64,000 nt of DNA from assembly GCF_010993705.1 (NCBI RefSeq), contig NZ_WOFO01000006.1, forward strand, positions 62,001 through 126,000. Direction: 5' to 3'. Each line of letters begins with the position of its first letter. Position 1 is the stretch's first letter. Shown piece by piece: positions 16,911 to 26,996 of this stretch. The DNA comes from Cyclobacterium sp. SYSU L10401 (GTDB lineage: Bacteria > Bacteroidota > Bacteroidia > Cytophagales > Cyclobacteriaceae). Under the pieces are notes generated by a model that did no database searches, was not told the DNA's origin, and saw nothing but the letters and a program-made list of their open reading frames with translations. Position numbers and translations under genes: made by a program.

Positions 16911-19739
16911 TCATCCGTAGCCATTTTTCCCCAGTTCTTTAAGAAATATCCCGGTAAAATTCTCTTCCATTTGGATCAGGTCTTCGGGTACGCCTTCGAA
17001 GGTAACCTGCCCCCCTTTTTCTCCTCCCTCGGGACCCAAATCAATGACCCAGTCTGCTGCACGGATCACCTCTGTGTTGTGCTCGATGATCAAAATGGTA
17101 TGACCCTGATCAATCAGGGCGTTAATGGAATGCAAAAGTTTTTTGATGTCGTGAAAATGAAGGCCTGTGGTTGGTTCATCGAATATGAACAGTATTTTAT
17201 CCTTAGCCCTTGTATCATTTTTTCCTAAAAATGACGCCAATTTAACACGCTGCGCTTCTCCTCCGCTTAGGGTGTTGGAGGATTGGCCCAGACCTATATA
17301 TCCGAGACCCACTTCCTGAAGGGGCCTTAGTTTTTGAATGATCCCATTAACACCTTTAAAAAATTCCATGGCTTCATCTATGGTCATGGCCAGCACATCT
17401 GCTATGTTTTTTTCTTTATACCTGATGTCCAGAATTTCATTCTTAAACCTTTTTCCTTTACAGGACTCACAGGTTAGGTAAATGTCTGCCATAAACTGCA
17501 TTTCAACCTTTTGAGTACCTTCTCCCTGACAAGCCTCACACCTGCCTCCATCTACATTGAAGCTAAAAAAGGCAGGTTTATAGGCTCTTTGCCTAGAAAG
17601 GGGTAGGTCTGCAAACAATGACCTGATGCCGTCATAAGCTTTGACGTAGGTAACCGGATTAGACCTGGATGATTTTCCAATTGGATTCTGGTCCACAAAT
17701 TCCACCCTGTTGATTTGTCTGTAATCCCCCTCCAGCTTTTCCAGTTTGCCTGACTCGTCTGTTACTGTTCCCAATATTTTCCCTAAAGCGGGATACAGCA
17801 CTTTTTTGACCAGGGTGGATTTACCCGAACCACTTACTCCTGTGACTACTGTAAGCACTCCCAGGGGTATTTTCACGCTGATGTTTTTAAGGTTGTTTTC
17901 CCTGGCCCCCTTGATTAGGATGTGATCCTTCCATTTCCTGTTTTCTGTTTTCAGGCTGATTGACTCCTGCCCATTGATATACCGGGAAGTATGGGTGTTT
18001 CCGGCCTGCAGCAATTCACTGAGGCTGCCTTGAAAAACAAGTTCACCCCCGTGAATGCCGGCATCAGGCCCTATATCAATAACCTGATCAGCAGACCTGA
18101 TAATTTTCTCCTCGTGTTCCACAACGATCACAGTGTTTCCCAGGTCACGAAGGGTTTTCAATACCGCAATCAGGCGCATGGTATCTCTGGGGTGAAGGCC
18201 TATACTGGGCTCATCTAGAATATACATGGAACCCACCAAGGCACTTCCCAATGAAGTGGCCAATTTGATCCGTTGAAACTCTCCTCCTGAAAGGGAAGAG
18301 GTAAGCCTGTTTAAGGTAAGGTAACCCAGACCAACCTGGTCGAGGTATTCAAGCCTGTTGATGATTTCCTTCAATAACCTTTGGGCCACCTTTTCCTCTG
18401 CGGAAGTAAGCCTGATGTTCTCAAAGAAATGCAAGGCCTGATCCAATGGTAGAAGGACAATGTCGGTGATGGATTTGCCATCAATTTTGACAAAGGATGC
18501 GTCCTTTCTGATTCTTGTTCCCTTACAATCAGGACAGCTGGTTCTACCCCTGAATCTGGAGAGCATTACCCTGTATTGGATTTTGTGAAGCTTGCTTTCT
18601 ATGAAGGCAAAAAATTCATTTATACCTTTGAAATAAGAATTTCCAGTCCAAAGCAACTCTTTTTCATTTTCGTTCAAATCTTCATAGGGCCTGTGAATAG
18701 GGAAATCAAACCTGATACCGTTTTTTAACAAAGGTTCCAACCATTTTTTGGTTGTTTCACCCCTCCAGGGAGCAATGGCTCCTTCAAAAATGGAAAGGGT
18801 CTTATCGGGGATTACCAAATCCGGATCAATTCCTAAAACCGAGCCAAATCCCTCGCATGTCCGGCAGGCACCATAGGGGTTATTAAAACTAAAAAAATTC
18901 ACTGAAGGCAGTTCAAACCTGATCCCGTCCAATTCAAACTTATCACTGAAAGTCTTTTTAGCCCTATCCGGAACGACGATGGTACAGGCACCATGGCCTT
19001 CAAAAAACGCTGTCTGAACACTGTCTGCAATCCTGAACTGATTGTCTTCGTCTTCAATTTTAACGGAAACCCTATCTATCAGAATCTCATAGTCACCTTC
19101 GGGAAAATCTTTATTCTCCAGGATTTCCTCTACAAAATAAGCCTGTCCATCGATTAATATCCGGGTATAGCCTTTTTGTAACAGTACTTCCAATTCCTTT
19201 TCCTTACTTCTTCCTTCCACGAGGTGAAGGGGGCAACTGATCATCACCTTTTCACCTTCTTCAAATCCATGAATAAAATCTACCACATCAGTTACCGTAT
19301 GGTGTTTGACTTCTTCCCCGCTAACCGGAGAAAAAGTCTTTCCAATCCGGCTGAAAAGTAGCTTCAAATAATCATACACTTCGGTAGTAGTACCTACAGT
19401 AGATCTGGGGTTTTTGGTGTTCACATTTTGCTGGATAGCTATGGCCGGGGAAACGCCCCTGATGTATTCTACTTCAGGCTTTTCCATTCTCCCTAAAAAC
19501 TGTCTTGCGTAGGAACTCAGGCTTTCGACGTACATGCGCTGCCCCTCGGCAAACAGGGTATCAAAAGCCAGTGAAGACTTTCCTGAACCTGACAATCCGG
19601 TCACCACCACTAATCTGTTTCTTGGAATGGCAATGCTCAGGTTTTTTAAATTATTTACCCGGGCATTCTTAATGATGATAAAGGATTTAGGATCCAGTTT
19701 ATCCAGGTCGGTAGTATTCTCGGTATGCTTTGTCCCCAT
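16911..19739 (-). CDS. uvrA: Excinuclease ABC subunit A
   Basis: The 942-residue protein is full length for UvrA, the damage-recognising ATPase of nucleotide excision repair. It has two ABC modules: Walker [15 protein letters not shown] and [10 protein letters not shown], with signatures [12 protein letters not shown] and [12 protein letters not shown]. Zinc-binding sites are at [14 protein letters not shown] and CEACQGEG with CESCKG. The ATG at 19739 is chosen over a TTG at 19757 because a consensus -7 box (19746-19753) lies between them, 6 nt before the ATG. That spacing would make the transcript leaderless or nearly so. Confidence 0.97.
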   Translation of the reverse strand: MGTKHTENTTDLDKLDPKSFIIIKNARVNNLKNLSIAIPRNRLVVVTGLSGSGKSSLAFDTLFAEGQRMYVESLSSYARQFLGRMEKPEVEYIRGVSPAIAIQQNVNTKNPRSTVGTTTEVYDYLKLLFSRIGKTFSPVSGEEVKHHTVTDVVDFIHGFEEGEKVMISCPLHLVEGRSKEKELEVLLQKGYTRILIDGQAYFVEEILENKDFPEGDYEILIDRVSVKIEDEDNQFRIADSVQTAFFEGHGACTIVVPDRAKKTFSDKFELDGIRFELPSVNFFSFNNPYGACRTCEGFGSVLGIDPDLVIPDKTLSIFEGAIAPWRGETTKKWLEPLLKNGIRFDFPIHRPYEDLNENEKELLWTGNSYFKGINEFFAFIESKLHKIQYRVMLSRFRGRTSCPDCKGTRIRKDASFVKIDGKSITDIVLLPLDQALHFFENIRLTSAEEKVAQRLLKEIINRLEYLDQVGLGYLTLNRLTSSLSGGEFQRIKLATSLGSALVGSMYILDEPSIGLHPRDTMRLIAVLKTLRDLGNTVIVVEHEEKIIRSADQVIDIGPDAGIHGGELVFQGSLSELLQAGNTHTSRYINGQESISLKTENRKWKDHILIKGARENNLKNISVKIPLGVLTVVTGVSGSGKSTLVKKVLYPALGKILGTVTDESGKLEKLEGDYRQINRVEFVDQNPIGKSSRSNPVTYVKAYDGIRSLFADLPLSRQRAYKPAFFSFNVDGGRCEACQGEGTQKVEMQFMADIYLTCESCKGKRFKNEILDIRYKEKNIADVLAMTIDEAMEFFKGVNGIIQKLRPLQEVGLGYIGLGQSSNTLSGGEAQRVKLASFLGKNDTRAKDKILFIFDEPTTGLHFHDIKKLLHSINALIDQGHTILIIEHNTEVIRAADWVIDLGPEGGEKGGQVTFEGVPEDLIQMEENFTGIFLKELGKNGYG

Positions 19740-19745
19740 ATCTTG

Positions 19746-19753
19746 CAAAGATA
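19746..19753 (-). promoter_or_regulatory. Candidate -7 promoter box for uvrA
   Basis: The minus strand reads TATCTTTG, a full TAnnTTTG match. Its last base is separated from the uvrA ATG by 6 nt. No TTG is found at the usual -33 spacing, so the evidence is the -7 box and its position only. Confidence 0.4.
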
Positions 19754-19825
19754 CCAACCCAACCCTAGAAATGATAAATTGTTATTAAAAATTAAGTCTC
19801 TGACTATCCCTGAATATGCTTTTGG

Positions 19826-21931
19826 TCAACGCTTCATTATTTTATAAACACTTGTTTCCTTGTCCGTTTCAAGGATTAGCATATAGTGAGCTACCGGAAA
19901 GTCTCGTATATCTATGCTGTACCTGTACTCCCCTGTTCGCTCAATTTTTGGTTCCCTACTTATCCGCTGATCCTGGCTGCTCAACCTAACCCTAACGACC
20001 TCTTCCTCGGTTTCAAAATGGACAAAATCAACCGTCGGGTTTGGAAATGGCAGCAGCTTCTTTCTTAGAGAGTTGTTTTCTACCCTGATCACCTCGGAAT
20101 GGCTGAAATCACCATTCAAATCCACCTGGCTAATCCTGTAAAAAGCTTTTTTATCCGTTACCAAACTATCTTCAGCCTGGTAAGCCCTGGTGCCGCTACT
20201 CTGCCCGCTTGCAGGAACAGACCCTGGCAGGGCTTTCCATTGATGCCCATCTGGGGATTTTTCAACAACAAAATGACTGGTGTTTTTCTCTTGAACTGTA
20301 GTCCAGTATAGACAATTGCTTTCTCCGCATGACTGTCCGGAAATTTCTCCCCACCGCAAAGGCAGGATTAAGCTGGCCATGTCATAATAGAAATCAATTG
20401 AATTTCCTCCCGTAACTTCGAAATACTCCATCACTAAATCCAGGGTCTCCATACCTGCAGGCACATCATACTGTGCTGTATAGGTGGTTCCCGCACTACC
20501 TCCGGATTCCCACTGCCCGGAAAGCAACCAGGTAACGCCTCCATCCACACTTAATCTAAATCCATCATCGGCTCTCACATTGAAACTCAAGGTACCCGGC
20601 TCTACGTCCATCCTCATCTTATAGCGTATGGAGAACCGGTCGGTGAGAAAAGGGCAACCGTAGTCAGGGCTAAAGGTTACCGGAGAGGAGGGTAACCCAT
20701 TGTAGTCAAAATCCTGAAGAAAGATGTCCTGTTCAACCATTCTTCCCAGGTAATCCTCAGAATCAAAGTTTTTTTCTCCGGAATAAATATGTCCGATCCA
20801 CTCATTGTTACCATATTCACTTTGATCCAAATCATCTATCACGTTGATGTTCACTTCCAGGATATTGGAGGCAAAAGAATTGATTAGGGTATTTCCTTCC
20901 CCATCTGTAACGGTATTTTCTGCCTTCCTTCTATAATACCTGGTACCTGTCCAGTTATTGTCCGGATCATTTTCATCGTACTGGGGCAGGTCGTAGGTCA
21001 GGCCCGTAGCATTGGAAATATCGATCCAATCCCCCTCCACGGGATTGGGAAGGGTAGTATACTGCCACTGGTATTCCGGAGCCGTTCCCTCAGCAAAAAC
21101 GGCCGGACCCAGGGATTCAAATGGTTCGGGATCAGGGGCGATACCACAATATGACCGAACACCCATCGCACTTCCGGGATTGGCAATTTCTCCAGGCCCG
21201 AAATACAATTCAAAGTTAAAGCTTAACCGGTTATTGCCTTTTTTCTCAAAATAATACAAGTCCATCCAAATTGACTCCCCGCCATTAAACGGAATGTAGT
21301 AATTCCTGATATTTTGATTATACACAAAATTATACAATCCATCACTCCCGTCTTTATACCAATTGTCATGTATAACAGGATCGCCATTTATATCTAAAGT
21401 TGGATTTGAATTATTTCCTGCTTCATACATTTTAAAATAAGACCCGTCGTCACTACCAATTCTTACCCGGTAGATTCCAGGCTCTTCCATGACCTTTCTG
21501 CTACGCATGATGACACCAAAATCTTGTAATTGGGTATCGCAACCTCCAGCTGAATAGGGATCAACTCCGGTCGAAAAAAAGTTTTCATCATTTGAAAACC
21601 CATCGATGGATCCATCTCCAAAAGTTGTATCAAAATTTAGTGAATTACTGGGCAGAAAATGACTTCCTCCTCTCATCAAAACACCCTTGAACTTTTTATC
21701 TGCCTGACTGTAATCTACAAATGATCTGTTATAATCAAGGGTTGGCCGGTAATCGGGTGACAATTGATACACATAGGCATACCAGGTCGAATGCCGGGAA
21801 AATCCACCTCCCGGAATCGGACTAAACTCGCAATCAAGTTGGGCATATGTTTGTCCAATGCTTCCTGCGATAATTCCAATTAATACCAATAATCTGGCAA
21901 GATTATTTTTTTGCTGTTTATCATCTCTCAA
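19826..21931 (-). CDS. Secreted PA14-like protein with type IX sorting tail
   Basis: This 701-residue protein has a signal peptide ending QTYA-Q. Two PA14-like segments (around GIYRVRIGSDDGSYFKMYEAG-type and FNVRADDGFRLSVDGG sequences) flank an Ig-like linker. The C-terminal domain resembles type IX secretion sorting domains (LLPFPNPTVDFVHF ending YKIMKR). It is probably exported to the surface and may bind carbohydrate. The frame begins at TTG, because a stop precedes it and no in-frame ATG lies near the signal peptide. A strong purine tract AGAGGAGG (21936-21943) sits 4 nt before that TTG. This is unusual for Bacteroidota and supports the start. Confidence 0.85.
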   Translation of the reverse strand: MRDDKQQKNNLARLLVLIGIIAGSIGQTYAQLDCEFSPIPGGGFSRHSTWYAYVYQLSPDYRPTLDYNRSFVDYSQADKKFKGVLMRGGSHFLPSNSLNFDTTFGDGSIDGFSNDENFFSTGVDPYSAGGCDTQLQDFGVIMRSRKVMEEPGIYRVRIGSDDGSYFKMYEAGNNSNPTLDINGDPVIHDNWYKDGSDGLYNFVYNQNIRNYYIPFNGGESIWMDLYYFEKKGNNRLSFNFELYFGPGEIANPGSAMGVRSYCGIAPDPEPFESLGPAVFAEGTAPEYQWQYTTLPNPVEGDWIDISNATGLTYDLPQYDENDPDNNWTGTRYYRRKAENTVTDGEGNTLINSFASNILEVNINVIDDLDQSEYGNNEWIGHIYSGEKNFDSEDYLGRMVEQDIFLQDFDYNGLPSSPVTFSPDYGCPFLTDRFSIRYKMRMDVEPGTLSFNVRADDGFRLSVDGGVTWLLSGQWESGGSAGTTYTAQYDVPAGMETLDLVMEYFEVTGGNSIDFYYDMASLILPLRWGEISGQSCGESNCLYWTTVQEKNTSHFVVEKSPDGHQWKALPGSVPASGQSSGTRAYQAEDSLVTDKKAFYRISQVDLNGDFSHSEVIRVENNSLRKKLLPFPNPTVDFVHFETEEEVVRVRLSSQDQRISREPKIERTGEYRYSIDIRDFPVAHYMLILETDKETSVYKIMKR

Positions 21932-22072
21932 AGCCCCTCCTCTTTAAAAATACAATTTTTCGAAAAGCACTTATATTGCTGTCAATTACAAATTTATATA
22001 TTTAAAATTGTAACTCCAACAAGTTTGAGAAAAAAATATCAGCTAACAGCCTGGCCATCAACGTTGATTTCC

Positions 22073-23656
22073 CTACTTCCTCTTATGTCTTTCCTCCAGC
22101 CAGGGCTTTATCAAAAGAAACTGCTTCCATTTGGCATAAGCCGTAATGTCGTGAATTTCCTGAACGGCTTCAAAAATTCTTCTTGCCTTATCAAAATTTC
22201 CTTTTCTGTACGCGTGGAGGGCATAGGGAAGGGATGACAAGGCCCTTTGTAACTTCAATTCTTCTTCAATCTCTGTTTCTTCATGCCGTTGCAAGCTGAA
22301 ATTAAGGCTATCCTGACTCACCTTTACACTTTGCATGCCGATAGGTGCTTTCAAGACCAAACCGTCCAGATCTGTACAGCGGCTGAGCGCCACGTATACC
22401 TGTCCCGCTTCAAAAGATCGTCCGATGTCAACGATGCATTTGTCAAAAGTCAGACCCTGACTTTTGTGCACGGTAATGGCCCATGCCAGCTTTAAAGGAA
22501 ATTGGGTAAATTTCCCGACCTCTTCAGCATCTACCCGCTGCTCTTTTTCATTGTAGCGAAAATCTACGTTTTCCCAAACCTCTCTTTCTACCTCATAAAA
22601 AGCACCATTATTTCCTTCTACCTTGATTCTATTGGCCTCCAGCTCTACTACTTTACCAATCATGCCGTTATAGTAATTCTTATCGCCATTGTTTCGCATA
22701 AAAATCACCTGAGCACCTACCTTTAGGGTAAGGTCAATGGGGTCAAAAGGAGCCATTGAGGGCGGGAAATCACCTTCAATGCTGGCCTTATATTCCCGGG
22801 AAGGAGATGTCAACAATTCCAATTTCTGCTGATTGATTTGAGAAATGGAATGGTTATGGGTACCCAACAAAATATATCCCTGATCCAATAGATCAAAATG
22901 ATAGGCTTTTGCCCTTTCATTTAAAAAGCGAATGTCATCATAGGTATGCCGGCTTTCCCTGATCCTGTTTAACATATCTTTGAACATCCCGTCCTTTTGC
23001 CGGTAAATTTTCTGCAGGGCAATATGATAGGGACCGAGTTGCCTAAAAGCGTAGGAACTAAAAAAAAACCTGGTCTCATAATGATTGGAAAGGAAGGGCC
23101 AGTCCGCCTCTCTGACGACCGGCGGTAATTGAAAGGGGTCACCTATCAGAATGAGTTGCACTCCTCCAAAGGGCAGGTGCATCTTTTTCCTGAAAACCCG
23201 AAGTATCTGGTCCAGAATATCCAACATTTCCACCCTCACCATGGAAATTTCATCAATAACCAGAATATCCAGACTTTTGATAACGTTTAACCTGCTTTTG
23301 GAATATTTAAAGGTGTCATAGATGGATTCCTTGTTTCCTTTCGCTTTGGGCTGTAACCTGGGATCTCCCGGTAAAAACAATTGCCTGGGATTAATCTGGA
23401 AAAAACTGTGGATGGTCTTCCCCCTGGCGTTTATGGCAGCCACTCCGGTAGGTGCTACTACAGCCATGTTTTTTGTGGAATTTAACTTCCTCAAGGTATG
23501 TAAAAAGGTAGTTTTTCCGGTACCTGCCCTGCCGGTAAGGAAAAGGGATTTATGGGTATACAGGGCTATCTCCAGCGCCTGTATAAACGGCTCATTGGAC
23601 ATGTCCAATCCCCTGGATTCAAACTCCTGCCTGAAAAATGTTTTTAAAAAATTCAT
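22073..23656 (-). CDS. PIF1/RecD-like ATP-dependent DNA helicase
   Basis: The 527-residue protein is a superfamily 1B helicase. Walker A is GRAGTGKTTFLHTL (about residues 41-54), motif Ia is VVAPTGVAAINARG, the Walker B is LVIDEISMVR, motif III is LILIGDPFQLPPV, and the C-terminal motif is AITVHKSQGLTFDKCIVD followed by YVALSRC. It would unwind DNA 5' to 3', and relatives resolve G-quadruplexes or R-loops. A short region after the helicase core (SYALHAYRKGNFDKARRIFEA) is tetratricopeptide-like. No repair partner is adjacent on the same strand. Confidence 0.9.
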   Translation of the reverse strand: MNFLKTFFRQEFESRGLDMSNEPFIQALEIALYTHKSLFLTGRAGTGKTTFLHTLRKLNSTKNMAVVAPTGVAAINARGKTIHSFFQINPRQLFLPGDPRLQPKAKGNKESIYDTFKYSKSRLNVIKSLDILVIDEISMVRVEMLDILDQILRVFRKKMHLPFGGVQLILIGDPFQLPPVVREADWPFLSNHYETRFFFSSYAFRQLGPYHIALQKIYRQKDGMFKDMLNRIRESRHTYDDIRFLNERAKAYHFDLLDQGYILLGTHNHSISQINQQKLELLTSPSREYKASIEGDFPPSMAPFDPIDLTLKVGAQVIFMRNNGDKNYYNGMIGKVVELEANRIKVEGNNGAFYEVEREVWENVDFRYNEKEQRVDAEEVGKFTQFPLKLAWAITVHKSQGLTFDKCIVDIGRSFEAGQVYVALSRCTDLDGLVLKAPIGMQSVKVSQDSLNFSLQRHEETEIEEELKLQRALSSLPYALHAYRKGNFDKARRIFEAVQEIHDITAYAKWKQFLLIKPWLEERHKRK

Positions 23657-23775
23657 TGGCCCTTAAATTATTGATTTACCCGATAAAATTATAAATTAAT
23701 CTACGGTTTTCGCATATCTTGTAAATAATTAGAATTCAAAACGACTTTAAAAGGTATTAAAAATCTGTTTTTAGT

Positions 23776-24855
23776 ATGGAATTAGCCCTCACCATAGGCA
23801 GGATTACCCTAAGCTCCCTATGCATATTGGCGGTAATCGCTTCCAAAATCAAATTAGGCAACTGGTGGATCAGGGTTTTTGATTTTCCCAGAATTCAATT
23901 GCTGACCCTCGCTACTATAGCCATTGTTTTATTTTTTATTCCTTCCCTGGAAGTCAAAACATGGAATTTGATCCTGCTCTCCCTGGTAGTTTTCAGCTTT
24001 TTCTTCCAGGCCAAAAAAATATCTTCCTATACCTTTTTTGCTAAAAAAGAGGTCAGGCGCTTTCAGGGTATAGACCAGGAAAACGAAATTGCCTTACTGG
24101 TCAGCAACGTTTTGACCCCAAACCGGCAGGTACAGAAGCTGATCGATCTGGTCCACCAATACCAGCCCAACCTGGTTCTGACCCTTGAATCGGATAAATG
24201 GTGGGAAAATCATTTGAAACCACTGGAAAAAGACTTTCCCTATCAGGTAAAAATACCACTGGATAACCTCTACGGCATGCATCTTTATTCCAATTTGCCA
24301 TTGGAAAACACCAAAGTCCATTATTTAGTAAAAGATGATATCCCTTCCATTCATTCAGAAGTGGTATTGCCTTCCGGAAAGAAAGTACAAATCCATTGCG
24401 TGCACCCGGAGCCACCCAGCCCTACAGAAAGTGACACTTCGGTACCCCGGGATGCCGAACTGCTGATTGTGGGAAAAAACGTTAAGAATGCCGACCTACC
24501 GGTTTTGGTCTTCGGAGACCTTAATGATGTGGCATGGTCCCGAACCACGCGGTTGTTTCAAAAAATCAGTGGCCTGCTGGACCCCAGAAAGGGGCGGGGT
24601 TTTTACAATACCTTTCATGCCAGGCACGTCATGTTGAGGTGGCCGCTGGACCATATTTTTCATTCAGATCAATTTCAGTTGAAAAAAATCAAACGGCTCC
24701 CTTCCATTTCTTCGGACCATTTTCCCATGTTTATTCACCTGGTGCTTTCTCCCGAAAATAGACAGGAGGACCAGGAAGAAAAACTGGATCAAGATGAGAA
24801 AAGATGGACCAAAAAAACCATTGATGATGCCAATCCCAATATCCTCACCATCTGA
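23776..24855 (+). CDS. Membrane-anchored endonuclease/exonuclease/phosphatase-family protein
   Basis: The 359-residue protein has three hydrophobic helices within about the first 85 residues. An EEP-fold domain follows with NQENEIALLVSN-like strand, LVLTLESDKWWE (the metal-binding glutamate), VFGDLNDVAWSRTT and RWPLDHIFHSDQF, and the closing SISSDHFPMFIHL. These residues match the catalytic Glu, Asp-Asn and Asp-His set of the fold. Substrates of this fold include DNA, RNA and phospholipids; with a membrane anchor and a periplasm-facing domain, a lipid or extracellular substrate is plausible. The C-terminal tail is highly charged. Its stop abuts the end of the convergent gene. Confidence 0.87.
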   Translation: MELALTIGRITLSSLCILAVIASKIKLGNWWIRVFDFPRIQLLTLATIAIVLFFIPSLEVKTWNLILLSLVVFSFFFQAKKISSYTFFAKKEVRRFQGIDQENEIALLVSNVLTPNRQVQKLIDLVHQYQPNLVLTLESDKWWENHLKPLEKDFPYQVKIPLDNLYGMHLYSNLPLENTKVHYLVKDDIPSIHSEVVLPSGKKVQIHCVHPEPPSPTESDTSVPRDAELLIVGKNVKNADLPVLVFGDLNDVAWSRTTRLFQKISGLLDPRKGRGFYNTFHARHVMLRWPLDHIFHSDQFQLKKIKRLPSISSDHFPMFIHLVLSPENRQEDQEEKLDQDEKRWTKKTIDDANPNILTI

Positions 24856-25779
24856 TCAACCAAAGGGGATAAATTGTCTCAGGTAGTTTCTTGAGGCCAA
24901 AATGGCCATTCTAACGTCTTCCTCAGACTTTTCAAATGCCTTGTCTTCCACTTCTATGCAGCAAGGACCCCTGTACCCCACATCGGTAAGCGCAGCGAAA
25001 AACCTGCCCCAGGGCACATCTCCCAATCCGGGTATTTTAGGGGAATGGTACTCCAGCGGGTTGGCCAGAATCCCTACCCTGTTGAGCTTCTCCCGGTATA
25101 CTTTCACATCCTTCAGGTGTATATGGTGTAAGCGGTCCTTGAATTCATAAAGGGGAAGTACCGGATCCATTTGCATCCAGACCAAATGAGAAGGATCGTA
25201 ATTCAATCCAAAATTTGGATCCGGAATAAGATCAAACATTTTCTCCCAAACTGCAGGAGAGATGGCCAGATTTTTCCCTCCCGGCCACTCGTCATTGGTA
25301 AAAAACATGGGACAGTTCTCTATCCCTAATTTTACGCCTCTTTTGGATCCATAAGCCACGATTTCGGGAAATCTCTCTGCAAACATCTTAAAATTATCCT
25401 CTATGTTTAACGAAGGATTCCTGCCGATGAAAGTATTGACCACAGGAATACCGAGTTTTTCAGCCCCATCAATTACTGCCTTGATATGCGTAATTGCAGC
25501 CTGGGCCTTTTTATCATCGGGTTCCATGGGATTCGGGTAATAGCCCAAACCGGATACAAATACTCCTTTTTCCCTTTGATAATTCCTGATGTACTTCACT
25601 TTATCATCATCCAGGGTCTCCACATTGATATGGCTTACTCCAGCGTAGCGTCTTTCTGCTTTGCCTTTGGGCCAGCACATGATTTCAACACAGGAAAATT
25701 GCTCCTTTGCAGCAAAATCAATTACTTCTTCGAAAGTTTTTTCAGGTAAAATCGCACTAACAAATCCTAATTTAAGCAT
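24856..25779 (-). CDS. Cytoplasmic sugar phosphate isomerase/epimerase (TIM barrel)
   Basis: This 307-residue AP-endonuclease-2-like TIM-barrel protein has no signal peptide. Motifs are VKLGIENCPM (glutamate ligand), FGLNYDPSHLVWM, RLHHIHLKDVKVY and GPCCIEVEDKAFE, consistent with a two-metal-ligated isomerase centre. The family includes inosose dehydratases, hydroxypyruvate isomerases and sugar epimerases; the substrate cannot be assigned. It follows the aminotransferase gene by 12 nt on the same strand, so the two are co-transcribed. The stop directly abuts the end of the convergent EEP-family gene. Confidence 0.87.
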   Translation of the reverse strand: MLKLGFVSAILPEKTFEEVIDFAAKEQFSCVEIMCWPKGKAERRYAGVSHINVETLDDDKVKYIRNYQREKGVFVSGLGYYPNPMEPDDKKAQAAITHIKAVIDGAEKLGIPVVNTFIGRNPSLNIEDNFKMFAERFPEIVAYGSKRGVKLGIENCPMFFTNDEWPGGKNLAISPAVWEKMFDLIPDPNFGLNYDPSHLVWMQMDPVLPLYEFKDRLHHIHLKDVKVYREKLNRVGILANPLEYHSPKIPGLGDVPWGRFFAALTDVGYRGPCCIEVEDKAFEKSEEDVRMAILASRNYLRQFIPFG

Positions 25780-25791
25780 GTGTTTTAATCT

Positions 25792-26946
25792 TTAAAGTTT
25801 GGACAGAATCTCTCCGGCCTTATCCAGAATTTCATCGTCCTTTGCAAAACAAAATCTCAATAATTTATCGTCTTTCTTATCCTTGTAAAACACCGAAACC
25901 GGTACGGAGGCCACTTTACATGTTTTCGTGAGTCTGATGGCAAGGTCATAATCATACTCCTCCGTGATGTTGCGGTAAGAAGCGATTTGGAAAAAACTTC
26001 CTTTGGAAGGACTAAAGGTAAAACGGGAAGCTTTCAACGCTTCATTAAACCGATCTCTTTTTTTCTGATAGAAATCCCCCAGGAGCAGGTAATGCTCAGG
26101 GAGTTTCAGAAAATCTGCCAGGGCATATTGCATGGGGGTAACGGTACTGAAGGTAATGTATTGATGGATTCTCCTAAATTCTTTGGTCAAGGCCTTTGGT
26201 GCCAGGCAATACCCGATTTTCCACCCCGTAGTATGGTAGGTCTTGCCCACAGATCCACAAATAAAAGTGCGCTCCTGCAATTGGGGATGAGTCATCATGG
26301 AATGATGGACTTCCCCGTCAAACACAATGTGTTCGTACACCTCATCGCTGATAATGTAGATATCCCTGTCCTTGACCAGCTCAGCCAGTGAATCAAGGTC
26401 TGCTTTACTGAAAACCGTTCCGACCGGATTGTGAGGGGTATTGATCATAATGGCCTTGGTTTTGTCGGTTATCCTGGCCCTGACAGCCTCCCAGTCTATT
26501 TTAAAATCAGGCGATTTCAGGGTAACATATACCGGAATCCCCCCATTCAAATCTATGGCTGGCACATAACTGTCATAGGCTGGCTCCAAAACGATCACCT
26601 CATCTCCCGGGTATACCACAGCCGTTACGGCACAAAAGATCGCTTCCGTCGCTCCGGATGTAATGGTCACCTCCGTTTCCGGATCATAATCTACAGCATA
26701 GACCAGGCTGGTTTTTTCAGCCAGACTTTCCCTGAAGGCAGGGACACCGCTCATGGGTGCATATTGGTTATATCCGTTTTTTACATAATGACTGACCAGT
26801 TCACTCAATTTGGGAGAACAGTCAAAACTGGGGAATCCCTGGGATAAATTGTAGGCTTTCTCATCTGTGGCCAGTTTGGACATGACGGTGAAAATGGTCG
26901 TTCCTACATAGGGCAGTTTTGAGGGTAAAATTTCTTCCTTTTGCAT
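25792..26946 (-). CDS. Pyridoxal-phosphate aminotransferase, methionine aminotransferase type
   Basis: The 384-residue class I/II aminotransferase shows the YbdL/methionine-aminotransferase N-terminal pattern (AYNLSQGFPSFDCSP). The phosphate-binding segment is TITSGATEAIFCAV, the substrate arm is MINTPHNPVGTVFS, and the Schiff-base lysine is in GSVGKTYHTTGWKIGY. The substrate arginine is in LLRFCFAKD. It probably transaminates methionine or an aromatic amino acid with a 2-oxo acid, in the cytosol. The ATG follows closely on a terminator-like hairpin with its T-tract (26951-26972). Read-through or a promoter within that sequence is needed for expression. Confidence 0.9.
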   Translation of the reverse strand: MQKEEILPSKLPYVGTTIFTVMSKLATDEKAYNLSQGFPSFDCSPKLSELVSHYVKNGYNQYAPMSGVPAFRESLAEKTSLVYAVDYDPETEVTITSGATEAIFCAVTAVVYPGDEVIVLEPAYDSYVPAIDLNGGIPVYVTLKSPDFKIDWEAVRARITDKTKAIMINTPHNPVGTVFSKADLDSLAELVKDRDIYIISDEVYEHIVFDGEVHHSMMTHPQLQERTFICGSVGKTYHTTGWKIGYCLAPKALTKEFRRIHQYITFSTVTPMQYALADFLKLPEHYLLLGDFYQKKRDRFNEALKASRFTFSPSKGSFFQIASYRNITEEYDYDLAIRLTKTCKVASVPVSVFYKDKKDDKLLRFCFAKDDEILDKAGEILSKL

Positions 26947-26950
26947 ATAT

Positions 26951-26972
26951 AAAAAAACAGCCCAAAAGGGCT
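26951..26972 (-). terminator. Rho-independent terminator between GlcG-like and aminotransferase genes
   Basis: On the minus strand AGCCC-TTTT-GGGCT (26959-26972) is followed by G and seven T residues. It lies 24 nt after the GlcG/HbpS-like stop and only 4 nt before the aminotransferase ATG at 26946, so the T-tract forms that gene's upstream sequence. It probably ends the GlcG-like transcript. Confidence 0.75.
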
Positions 26973-26996
26973 ATCTCATCTTGTCTGTATTCAATT

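Noticed and set aside
19739-19757. TTG at 19757 as the uvrA start
   Set aside because: A full -7 promoter box lies between it and the ATG at 19739, and the added residues are not typical of UvrA.
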